Assembly: GCA_964016885.1 (NCBI GenBank)
Contig: OZ024740.1
Span: forward strand, 295,775,670-295,839,669
Source: Eledone cirrhosa
Taxonomy: Eukaryota; Mollusca; Cephalopoda; Octopoda; Eledonidae
Length of the DNA: 64,000 nt
Direction: 5' to 3'
The number at the start of each line of letters is the position of its first letter. Position 1 is the first letter of the stretch. The position numbers were made by a program, and so were the translations under genes. Under the pieces are notes generated by a model, which saw only the letters and a program-made list of their open reading frames with translations, was not told where the DNA came from and did not search any database. Positions 49,650 to 61,400 of this stretch are shown here, one piece after another.

Positions 49650-52600
49650 AATATATTATATAGACAGTGAGTGTACCTAAGAATATATTATATACATAGT
49701 GAGTGTATCTAAGAATATATTATATAGATAGTGAGTGTATCTAAGAATATATTATATAGACAGTGAGTGTACCTAAGTATATATTATATAGACAGTGATT
49801 GTACCTAAGAATATATTATATAGACAGTGAGTGTACCTAAGAATATATTATATAGACAGTGAGTGTACCTAGGAATATATTATATAGACAGTGAGTGTAC
49901 CTAAGCATATATTATATAGACAGTGAGTGTACCTAAGAATATATTATATAGACAGTGAGTGTAACTAAGAATATATTATATAGACAGTGAGTGTACCCGA
50001 GTATATATTATATAGACAGTGATTGCACCTAAGAATATATTATATAGACAGTGAGTGTACCTAACAATATATTATATAGACAGTGAGTGTACCTAAGAAT
50101 ATATTATATAGAAAGTGAGTGTATCAAACAATATATTATATAGACAGTGACTGTACCTAAGAATATATTATATAGAGAGTGAGTGTACCTAAGAATATAG
50201 TATATAGACAGTGAGTGTACCTAAGAATATATTATATAGACAGTGAGTGTACCTAAGAATATATTATATAGACAGTGACTGTACCTAAGAATATATTATA
50301 TAGTTAGTGAGTGTACCTGAGAATATATTATATAGACAGTGAGTGTTCCTAAGATTATATTATATAGACAGCAAGTGTACTGAATATATATTATATAGAC
50401 AATGAGTGTACCTAAGAATATATTATATAGACAGTGAGTGTACCTAAGAATATATTATATAGACAGTGAGTGTACCTAACAATATATTATATAGACAGTG
50501 AGTGTACCTAAGAATATATTATATAGACAGTGAGTGTTCCTAACAATATATTATATAGACAGTGAGTGTACTGATTATATATTATATAGACAATGAGTGT
50601 ACCTAAGAATATATTATATAGACAGTGAGTGTACCTAACAATATATTATATAGACAGTGAGTGTACCTAAGAATATATTATATAGAGAGTGAGTGTACCT
50701 AAGAATATATTATATAGACAGTAAGTGTACCTAACAATATATTATATAGACAATAAGTGTACCTAAGAATATATTATATAGAGAGTGAGTGTACTGAGAA
50801 TATATTATATAGACAGTGAGTGTACTGAGAATATATTATATAGACAGTGAGTGTACCTAAGAATATATTATATAGAGAGTGAGTGTACCCGAGAATATAT
50901 TATATAGACAGTGAGTGTACCTAAGAATATATTATATAGACAGTGAGTGTACCTAAGAATATATTATATAGACAGTGAGTGTACTGAGAATATATTATAT
51001 AGACAGTGAGTGTACCTAAGAATATATTATATAGAGAGTGAGTGTACCTAAGAATATATTATATAGACAGTGAGTGTACCTAAGAATATATTATATAGAC
51101 AGTGAGTGTACCTGAGAATATATTATATAGACAGTGAGTGCACCTAAGAATATATTATATAGATAGTGAGTGTACCTGAGAATATATTATATAGACAGTG
51201 AGTGTTCCTAAAAATATATAATATAGACAGCAAGTGTACTGAATATATATTATATAGACAATGAGTGTACCTAAGAATATATTATATAGACAGTGAGTGT
51301 ACCTAAGAATATATTATATAGACAGTGAGTGTACCTAAGAATATATTATATAGACAGTGAGTGTACCTAAGAATATATTATATAGACAGTCAGTGTACCT
51401 AAGAATATATTATATAGACAGTGAGTGTTCCTAAGAATATATTATATAGACAGTGAGTGTAATGAATATATATTATATAGACAATGAGTGTACCTAAGAA
51501 TATATTATATAGACAGTGAGTGTACCTAACAATATATTATATAGACAGTGAGTGTACCTAAGAATATATTATATAGACAGTAAGTGTAACTAACAATATA
51601 TTATATAGACAGTGAGTGTACCTAAGAATATATTATATTGAGAGTGATTGTACCTAACAATATATTATATAGACAGTGAGTGTACCTAAGAATATATTAT
51701 ATAGGCACTGACTGGACCTGAGAATATATTATATAGACAATAAGTGTACCTAAGAATATATTATATAGATAGTGAGTGTACCCGAGAATATATTATATAG
51801 ACAGTGAGTGTACCCAAGAATATATTATATAGACAGTGAGTGTACCTAAGAATATATTATATAGACAGTGATTGTACCTAAGAATATATTATATAGACGA
51901 TGAGTGTACCTAAGAATATATTATATAGAGATTGAGTGTATCTAAGAATATATTATATAGACAGTGAGTGTACCTAAGAATATATTATATAGAGAGTGAG
52001 TGTACCTGAGAATATATTATATAGACAGTGAGTGTACCTAAGAATATATTATATAGATAGTGAGTGTACCTGAGAATATATTATATAGACAGTGAGTGTT
52101 CCTAAGTATATATTATATAGACAGCAAGTGTACTGAATATATATGATATAGACAATGAGTGTACCTAAGAATATATTATATAGACAGTGAGTGTACCTAA
52201 GAATATATTATATAGACAGTGAGTGTTCCTAAGAATATATTATATAGACAGTGAGTGTACTGAATATATATTATATAGACAATGAGTGTACCTAAGAATA
52301 TATTATATAGACAGTGAGTGTACCTAACAATATATTATATAGACAGTGAGTGTACCTAAGAATATATTATATAGAGAGCCAGTGTACTGAATATATATTA
52401 TATATACAATGAGTGTACCTAAGAATATATTATATAGACAGTGAGTGTACCTAAGAATATATTATATAGACAGTGAGTGTACCTAAGAATATATTATATA
52501 GTCAGTGAGTGTACCTAAGAATATATTATATAGACAGTGAGTGTTCCTAAGAATATATGATATAGACAGTGAGTGTACTGAATATATATTATATAGACAA

Positions 52601-55600
52601 TGAGTGTACCTAAGAATATATTATATAGACAGTGAGTGTACCTAAGAATATATTATATAGAGAGTGAGTGTACCCGAGAATATATTATATAGACAGTGAG
52701 TGTACCTAAGAATATATTATATAGACAGTGAGTGTACCTAAGAATATATTATATAGACGATGAGTGTACCTAAGAATATATTATATAGAGATTGAGTGTA
52801 TCTAAGAATATATTATATAGACAGTGAGTGTACCGAAGAATATATTATATAGAGAGTGAGTGTACCTGAGAATATATTATATAGACAGTGAGTGTACCTA
52901 AGAATATATTATATAGATAGTGAGTGTACCTGAGAATATATTATATAGACAGTGAGTGTTCCTAAGTATATATTATATAGACAGCAAGTGTACTGAATAT
53001 ATATGATATAGACAATGAGTGTACCTAAGAATATATTATATAGACAGTGAGTGTACCTAAGAATATATTATATAGACAGTGAGTGTTCCTAAGAATATAT
53101 TATATAGACAGTGAGTGTACTGAATATATATTATATAGACAATGAGTGTACCTAAGAATATATTATATAGACAGTGAGTGTACCTAACAATATATTATAT
53201 AGACAGTGAGTGTACCTAAGAATATATTATATTGAGAGTGATTGTACCTAACAATATATTATATAGACAGTGAGTGTACCTAAGAATATATTATATAGGC
53301 ACTGACTGGACCTGAGAATATATTATATAGACAATAAGTGTACCTAAGAATATATTATATAGATAGTGAGTGTACCCGAGAATATATTATATAGACAGTG
53401 AGTGTACCCAAGAATATATTATATAGACAGTGAGTGTACCTAAGAATATATTATATAGACAGTGATTGTACCTAAGAATATATTATATAGACGATGAGTG
53501 TACCTAAGAATATATTATATAGAGATTGAGTGTATCTAAGAATATATTATATAGACAGTGAGTGTACCTAAGAATATATTATATAGAGAGTGAGTGTACC
53601 TGAGAATATATTATATAGACAGTGAGTGTACCTAAGAATATATTATATAGATAGTGAGTGTACCTGAGAATATATTATATAGACAGTGAGTGTTCCTAAG
53701 TATATATTATATAGACAGCAAGTGTACTGAATATATATGATATAGACAATGAGTGTACCTAAGAATATATTATATAGACAGTGAGTGTACCTAAGAATAT
53801 ATTATATAGACAGTGAGTGTTCCTAAGAATATATTATATAGACAGTGAGTGTACTGAATATATATTATATAGACAATGAGTGTACCTAAGAATATATTAT
53901 ATAGACAGTGAGTGTACCTAACAATATATTATATAGACAGTGAGTGTACCTAAGAATATATTATATAGAGAGCCAGTGTACTGAATATATATTATATATA
54001 CAATGAGTGTACCTAAGAATATATTATATAGACAGTGAGTGTACCTAAGAATATATTATATAGACAGTGAGTGTACCTAAGAATATATTATATAGTCAGT
54101 GAGTGTACCTAAGAATATATTATATAGACAGTGAGTGTTCCTAAGAATATATGATATAGACAGTGAGTGTACTGAATATATATTATATAGACAATGAGTG
54201 TACCTAAGAATATATTATATAGACAGTGAGTGTACCTAAGAATATATTATATAGAGAGTGAGTGTACCCGAGAATATATTATATAGACAGTGAGTGTACC
54301 TAAGAATATATTATATAGACAGTGAGTGTACCTAAGAATATATTATATAGACAGTGATTGTACTTAAGAATATATTATATAGACGATGAGTGTACCTAAG
54401 AATATATTATATAGAGATTGAGTGTATCTAAGAATATATTATATAGACAGTGAGTGTACCTAAGAATATATTATATAGAGAGTGAGTGTACCTGAGAATA
54501 TATTATATAGACAGTGAGTGTACCTAAGAATATATTATATAGATAGTGAGTGTACCTGAGAATATATTATATAGACAGTGAGTGTTCCTAAGTATATATT
54601 ATATAGACAGCAAGTGTACTGAATATATATGATATAGACAATGAGTGTACCTAAGAATATATTATATAGACAGTGAGTGTACCTAAGAATATATTATATA
54701 GACAGTGAGTGTTCCTAAGAATATATTATATAGACAGTGAGTGTACTGAATATATATTATATAGACAATGAGTGTACCTAAGAATATATTATATAGACAG
54801 TGAGTGTACCTAACAATATATTATATAGACAGTGAGTGTACCTAAGAATATATTATATAGAGAGCCAGTGTACTGAATATATATTATATATACAATGAGT
54901 GTACCTAAGAATATATTATATAGACAGTGAGTGTACCTAAGAATATATTATATAGACAGTGAGTGTACCTAAGAATATATTATATAGTCAGTGAGTGTAC
55001 CTAAGAATATATTATATAGACAGTGAGTGTTCCTAAGAATATATTATATAGACAGTGAGTGTACTGAATATATATTATATAGACAATGAGTGTACCTAAG
55101 AATATATTATATAGACAGTGAGTGTACCTAAGAATATATTATAAAACAGTGAGTGTACCTAAGAATATATTATATAGTCAGTGAGTGTACCTAAGAATAT
55201 ATTATATAGACAGTGAGTGTTCCTAAGAATATATTATATAGACAGTGAGTGTACTGAATATATATTATATAGACAATGAGTGTACCTAAGAATATATTAT
55301 ATAGACAGTGAGTGTACCTAAGAATATATTATATAGAGAGTGAGTGTACCCGAGAATATATTATATAGACAGTGAGTGTACCTAAGAATATATTATATAG
55401 ACAGTGAGTGTACCTAAGAATATATTATATAGACAGTGATTGTACCTAAGAATATATTATATAGACGATGAGTGTACCTAAGAATATATTATATAGAGAT
55501 TGAGTGTATCTAAGAATATATTATATAGACAGTGAGTGTACCTAAGAATATATTATATAGAGAGTGAGTGTATCTGAGAATATATTATATAGACAGTGAG

Positions 55601-58209
55601 TGTACCTAAGAATATATTATATAGATAGTGAGTGTACCTGAGAATATATTATATAGACAGTGAGTGTTCCTAAGTATATATTATATAGACAGCAAGTGTA
55701 CTGAATATATATGATATAGACAATGAGTGTACCTAAGAATATATTATATAGACAGTGAGTGTACCTAAGAATATATTATATAGACAGTGAGTGTTCCTAA
55801 GAATATATTATATAGACAGTGAGTGTACTGAATATATATTATATAGACAATGAGTGTACCTAAGAATATATTATATAGACAGTGAGTGTACCTAAGAATA
55901 TATTATATAGATAGTGAGCGTACCTGAGAATATATTATATAGAGAGTGAGTGTACCTAAGAATATATTACATAGACAGTGAGTGTACCTGACAATATATT
56001 ATATAAAAAGTGAGTGTACCTAAGAATATATTATATAGACAGTGAGTGTACCTAATAATATATTATATAGACAGTGATTGTACCTAAGAATATATTATAT
56101 AGACAGTGAGTGTACCTGAGAATATATTATATAGACAGTGAGTGTACCTAAGAATATATTATATAGACAGTGAATGTATCCAAGAATATATTATATAGAT
56201 AGTGAATGTATCTGAGAATATATTATATAGACAGTGAGTGTACAAAAGAATATATTATATAGATAGTGAGTGTATCCAAGAATATATTATATAGACAGTG
56301 AGTGTACCTGAGAATATATTATATAGACAGTGAGTGTACCTAAGAATATATTATATAGACAGTGAATGTATCCAAGAATATATTATATAGATAGTGAGTG
56401 TATCTGAGAATATATTATATAGACAGTGAGTGTACCTAAGAATATATTATATAGATAGTGAGTGTATCTAAGAATATATTATATAGATAGTGAGTGTACC
56501 TAAGAATATATTATATAGACAGTGAGTGTACCTAAGAATATATTATATAGACAGTGAGTGTACCTAAGAATATATTATATAGACAGTGAGTGTACCTAAG
56601 AATATATTATATAGACAGTGAGTGTACCAAGGAATATATCATATAGACAGTGAGTGTACCTAAGCATATATTATATAGACAGTGAGTGTACCTAAGATTA
56701 TATTATATAGACAGTGAGTGTAACTAAGAATATATTATATAGACAGTGAGTGTACCCGAGAATATATTATATAGACAGTGATTGTACCTAAGAATACATT
56801 ATATAGATAGTGAGTGTAATGAATATATATTATATAGACAATGAGTGTACCTAAGAATATATTATATAGACAGTGAGTGTACCTAACAATATATTATATA
56901 GACAGTGAGTGTACCTAAGAATATATTATATAGACAGTAAGTGTAACTAACAATATATTATATAGACAGTGAGTGTACCTAAGAATATATTATATACAGA
57001 GTGATTGTACCTAACAATATATTATATAGACAGTGAGTGTACCTAAGAATATATTATATAGGCACTGACTGGACCTGAGAATATATTATATAGACAATAA
57101 GTGTACCTAAGAATATATTATATAGAGAGTGAGTGTACTGAGAATATATTATATAGACAGTGAGTTTACTGAGAATATATTATATAGACAGTGAGTGTAC
57201 CTAAGAATATATTATATAGAGAGTGAGTGTTACGAGAATATATTATATAGACAGTGAGTGTACCTAAGAATATATTATAGAGACAGTGAGTGTACCTAAG
57301 AATATATTATATAGACAGTGATTGTAACTAAGAATATATTATATAGACGATGAGTGTACCTAAGAATATATTATATAGAGATTGAGTGTATCTAAGAATA
57401 TATTACATAGACAGTGAGTGTACCTAAGAATATATTATATAGAGAGTGAGTGTACCTGAGAATATATTATATAGACAGTGAGTGTACCTAAGAATATATT
57501 ATATAGATAGTGAGTGTACCTGAGAATATATTATATAGACAGTGAGTGTTCATAAGTATATATTATATAGACAGCAAGTGTACTGAATATATATGATATA
57601 GACAATGAGTGTACCTAAGAATATATTATATAGACAGTGAGTGTACCTAAGAATATATTATATAGACAGTGAGTGTACCTAAGAATATATTATATAGACA
57701 GTGAGTGTACCTAAGAATATATTATATAGACAGTGAGTGTACCTAAGAATATATTATATAGACAGTGAGTGTTCCTAAGAATATATTATATAGACAGTGA
57801 GTGTACTGAATATATATTATATAGACAATGAGTGTACCTAAGAATATATTATATAGACAGTGAGTGTACCTAACAATATATTATATAGACAGTGAGTGTA
57901 CCTAAGAATATATTATATAGAGAGCCAGTGTACTGAATATATATTATATATACAATGAGTGTACCTAAGAATATATTATATAGACAGTGAGTGTACCTAA
58001 GAATATGTTATATAGACAGTGAGTGTACCTAAGAATATATTATATAGTCAGTGAGTGTACCTAAGAATATATTATATAGACAGTGAGTGTTCCTAAGAAT
58101 ATATTATATAGACAGTTAGTGTACTGAATATATATTATATAGACAATGAGTGTACCTAAGAATATATTATATAGACAGTGAGTGTACCTAAGAATATATT
58201 ATATAGATA
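49650..58209. repeat. Right array domain next to the LINE
   Basis: Marker monomers of the ACCTGAG/CAATAAG form return at 51704, 53298 and 57061. A linked pair, GACGATGAG then GAGATTGAGTGTATC, occurs about six times (near 51,896, 52,757, 53,490, 54,382, 55,465 and 57,347). Segment 51,605-52,748 repeats at 53,199-54,342 with a 1,594-bp offset (markers 51704 to 53298, and the GAGAGCC monomer at 52374 to 53968). From about 56,100 to 56,820 the monomers are more heterogeneous (TATCCAAG, TATCTGAG, GATAGTGAA types). A truncated monomer lies at 55,139-55,148. Confidence 0.8.
58194..58209. repeat. Target-site duplication, copy at the LINE 3' side
   Basis: ATATATTATATAGATA is present here and again at 63,952-63,967. 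The sequence is part of the satellite monomer. Joining the flanks over one copy gives an uninterrupted monomer identical to the empty site near 55,900, which supports a true duplication of up to 16 bp. Confidence 0.75.
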
Positions 58210-58216
58210 TATTTCT

Positions 58217-58222
58217 TTTATT
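58217..58222 (-). terminator. Putative polyadenylation signal AATAAA
   Basis: Plus-strand TTTATT reads AATAAA on the element's sense strand, about 7 nt before the 3' junction. The distance is shorter than the usual 10-30 nt before cleavage, so the native transcript may end slightly further on or by another mechanism. Confidence 0.5.
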
Positions 58223-58280
58223 TGCCACTAGGGCATCAAAAGTGGGACAAGTACAAAGGGGGGAGTTTACACAAAAAGGC

Positions 58281-58376
58281 GTCCTCAATAAGGAGGAGGC
58301 AATAACAAAATATAAAAATAAAATAAGATATAACAAAAAATAAAATTTTTAACAAAATCCTCAATAGAGAGGAGGC
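58281..58376. repeat. Direct repeat pair in the LINE 3' UTR
   Basis: TCCTCAATAAGGAGGAGGC (ending 58,300) and TCCTCAATAGAGAGGAGGC (58,358-58,376) are about 77 bp apart. Each has a small inverted CCTC...GAGG core. They may be a tandem-duplicated recognition motif. Confidence 0.6.
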
Positions 58377-58382
58377 GCCTTG

Positions 58383-58401
58383 GGGGGTCGCACACACCCC
58401 C
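58383..58401 (-). other. 3' UTR hairpin, 6-bp GC-rich stem
   Basis: GGGGGT at 58,383-58,388 pairs with ACCCCC at 58,396-58,401 around a 7-nt loop, immediately beyond the 58,417-58,444 hairpin in the sense direction. Confidence 0.55.
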
Positions 58402-58416
58402 GAAAAAAGTGTGCAA

Positions 58417-58444
58417 CCCTTCTCCTCAGGAGCACAGAGAAGGG
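58417..58444 (-). other. 3' UTR hairpin, 8-bp stem
   Basis: CCCTTCTC at 58,417-58,424 pairs perfectly with GAGAAGGG at 58,437-58,444 around a 12-nt loop. It lies about 30 nt downstream of the ORF2 stop in the sense direction. Confidence 0.6.
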
Positions 58445-58473
58445 GTGCTCCCTTGGTCTTTCATCTTCCTCAC

Positions 58474-61400
58474 CTATAGTCTGATGTAGAGTGAAGGCCC
58501 ATTCACACGGGCCATTCTCGCCACTTTCACCCATCTTTCATAGAAACGGCTGGGGTGCAGCACCTCTCTCTCCATCCTGATCCTTCTTCCGAAATGATAT
58601 CGGAAGAAACGGACCAGTTGTTGGCCAGAGAGAAAGGTGCCCGACCTCAGTCCTTTCAGACGCGTCCACCATACAACCTCTTTCGCCATGGCTATTACGC
58701 ACAGAAACACCGCCTCTGCTTCATCTTTGAAGGGGGGAGGCGGCTTGATCATTACAATAGACTCGGTGGTCAACCGGATCGGTCCCACCCTTGACAGCAG
58801 TTGTTCGACATAGCCCCACAGATCGGCTACGCCCGAGCAGTGTACTAATGCGTGTGCAACGGTTTCCTCGTCGCACACGCATCTGGGACAGATCTTTTTG
58901 GCGGGGTCCCTACCCGGGCGCCCGTGTCTGTAGAGCCTTTCTCGAACGGGTAAAGCCCCTCGGTAGCACTGCCAGGCCAGGGACTTCTGGAAGTTGTCCA
59001 TAGGTCCCGGGCTGAATGTCCTACCGAACAGGCTGGCCAGTTCGTCCTCCTCCATGTCTAGGGCTTCTCCGAGGGCGTCGTCGCACCTGATGCGTACCAG
59101 CCCTCTATAGAATGTTGCGGTGGAGTCTCCACTGATAACCGGATCCGCCTGCCAGAGGGCGGTGAGCGCCTGGGCACACTCAGTGTGCCAGGCGCCCAGT
59201 TTTCTCGGTCTTTGCTTGACCCAGGATTGCAGCTCGGTGAGTGAGACGAGTCTGGGAAAGGTTCGTCTCACAAACGAGGCCCACACCGGTTGTCCGGTGA
59301 GGAATACGTAGAGGTGCCGTAGCCTTAATGCGTGTTTACGCATCATTAGCCACGGCATCCCCAGCCCTCCTTTCGAAGGGTGTTGACAGCAGATGGATCT
59401 CCTCACCATAGGAGCCCGCCTCTTCCAAAGGAATTGGAAGAGCGCGCGCTCCATCTTGGTGAGGGTTTCCCTTGGGCAGGGCACTACGGTCAGGCGGTAG
59501 TAGATGACGGACGCTATGTAGGTGTTCGCCACCTCCGCCCGGCCTTTCAGGGATAGTTTGCAACTGGCCCACTTCTGGGTCAGTGCAAACACCCTGTTCG
59601 TAACCTCCGCCCAGTTTTTCTCCACCTGGAGGTCCGGTCCGAACCAGACCCCGAGCAACTTCACCGGGCCCTCCGTCCAGCGTCCGACGACGCTATCGGA
59701 GGGCATCGGTCTGCCCCTCCACGTGCCGAGTTGCAAACCGATCGACTTGTCCCGGTTCAGCTTAGCCCCTGTGAACTTTTCGTACTCCTCCAGTAAGGTG
59801 CCGACCGCCTCGATTTCGGAGGCCGTCGACACCATTACTGTCACGTCATCGGCGTAGGCCGACACCGCTTTCCGCAATCCCGGTTCCAAAGGGATGCCCT
59901 GCAACAACTCCAACTTCCGCAGTAGTGGCTCGAGAGTCAACACATACAGAAGGGAGGAGAGAGGGCACCCTTGTCGGATGGACCGCGCGATTTTGAACGG
60001 CTCCGAGAGGTAGCCGTTCACCTTGACCCTAGAGCAGATGCGGCTGCTGTGCATAGCAGTGATCCAGCCCCTGAAAACGGGTCCGAAGCCTGCCGCCGCT
60101 AGCACCGCATCCAGGTAACCATGGTCGACCCTATCGAACGCCTTAGATTGATCCAAGTTGATCAGAGCCCCACCAAAGCCGGGTTCGTTCCCAACCCTCT
60201 CTATGATGTATCGCATGAGGTGGAGGTTGTCATGGATGGACCTGGACGGGATAGCGCATGTCTGCGCATCTCCCACCAGGTTGCCCACGACAAGCGCCAA
60301 CCTCTTTGCTAGCACCTTCGCCAAAATCTGTAACTCTGTATTTAGCAGTGTTATGGGCCTGAAGTTACTTATTTCGTCCCCCTTGTTCTCGTCCTTCCTC
60401 ACTAGCGTGACTACGCCCTTGGTCACAGTACAGGGAATTCTCCCGTTCTGTTGCCAGTTGCAGTAGACCGCCTCGAGGAGATCGGGGAACAAGTCCGGCA
60501 TAGCTAGATATAATTCGTAAGGAAGACCATCGAGACCCGGGGATTTGCGTTTGCCGCATTGGCTCAGCACGTCCTCTATCTCAGCGGCCGAAATCGGCTC
60601 TTCGCAGGACTTCGCCTCCCTGTCCGAGAGGCGCGGCAGGCCGTCGAGGTATGGACCGAAGTCCACGTTCCCAACCGGCTCCCCGCCCCTCCCGAACAGT
60701 CGGGCAAAGTGCCTTTGAAAGGCCTCACACATCTGCTTAGGCTCAAGAATCGCCCGTCCATCCAGGTCTCGCAAAGACCGGATGGTGGATTTAGTTCCAC
60801 TGTTGGCCTCTGTCACGCGGGCCCAGCTAACAGCTTTGGTCCCCTCGTTCCCTAGAGCACGTATTTTACTTCGGACAACGCAGCCTTCGTGCTTCGCGTC
60901 GAAAAACTGGCTCAAAGCCGTTCTCGACGCTAGCACTCTGGCCACGTCGCCGCTTCTAATTGCCTCTTCTACTCTATCTACTAGCTCCCTTTCCTTCCTA
61001 TTCCTATCCGCAGCTAGAACCTTACTAAATTCTATCGAGACTACTCTAATCTCTCTCTTTAGAGATACCCACCACCTGCTGTTGACGATCGCTCCAGTCA
61101 ACCGTTCCTTAACTAACGTACTAATCCGATTCCTGTAGGCTCTACTTGCCGGCAAGGACAAGTTGAGCTTCCAGTAACCGGGGCCCTGTCTATGAGTTCT
61201 GTCAAGGTTGACCATGCAGGTCACTAATTTGTGGTCTGAATAGCCAACAATGCGCATTTTTGGACAACTTAAAAAGTCCTTATCCTTAATTCTAACTAAG
61301 AACCTATCTAGGTACGACCTAGATGATCCGCTACGATTTGCCCAAGTCCAGGTTGGCGCAGTCGGAAAATCTAGTCGATATCTATCGGCCAGGTCAAATC

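Larger units (their letters stand above)
1..58209. repeat. 32-bp AT-rich satellite array with higher-order structure
   Basis: The whole interval is head-to-tail copies of one monomer. Its consensus is AGTGAGTGTACC followed directly by TAAGAATATATTATATAGAC, 32 bp in all. The period can be read straight from the text: CCTAAG recurs every 32 bases at about 241-330. GC content of the consensus is 9 of 32 and it has no CpG. Common variants are TACTGAG and TACTGAATATATATT monomers (31 bp), GAGAGTGAG, GATAGTGAG, CAGCAAG, GTTCC and CCTAACAA types. The variants come in a fixed order that repeats over kilobases, so the array has higher-order units. There is no unrelated sequence anywhere in the 58 kb, and no open frame of note: the 32-base period shifts frame at every copy and TAA is built into it. 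Function is unknown. A centromeric, heterochromatic or pericentric role is possible but not shown. Confidence 0.98.
58210..58473 (-). other. LINE 3' UTR with hairpins and AATAAA signal
   Basis: 264 bp from the ORF2 stop to the left junction. In the sense direction it starts with two GC-rich hairpins: arms CCCTTCTC (58,417-58,424) and GAGAAGGG (58,437-58,444), then arms GGGGGT (58,383-58,388) and ACCCCC (58,396-58,401). Next comes an A/T-rich stretch. Two near-identical direct repeats, at 58,281-58,300 and 58,358-58,376, share CCTCAATA and GGAGGC. AATAAA (minus strand, 58,217-58,222) lies about 7 nt from the junction. There is no long poly(A) or simple-repeat tail. The structured 3' end is a candidate RT-recognition region, by analogy with other LINEs that read their own 3' UTR. 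Confidence 0.65.

Noticed and set aside
1..58209. CRISPR array (32-bp regular repeats)
   Set aside because: Repeats are contiguous with no unique spacers, copies vary throughout, and the context is eukaryotic.
1..58209. Centromere or telomere assignment
   Set aside because: The monomer is not a telomere repeat, and no CENP-B-box-like motif was recognised. Centromere identity needs chromatin data.
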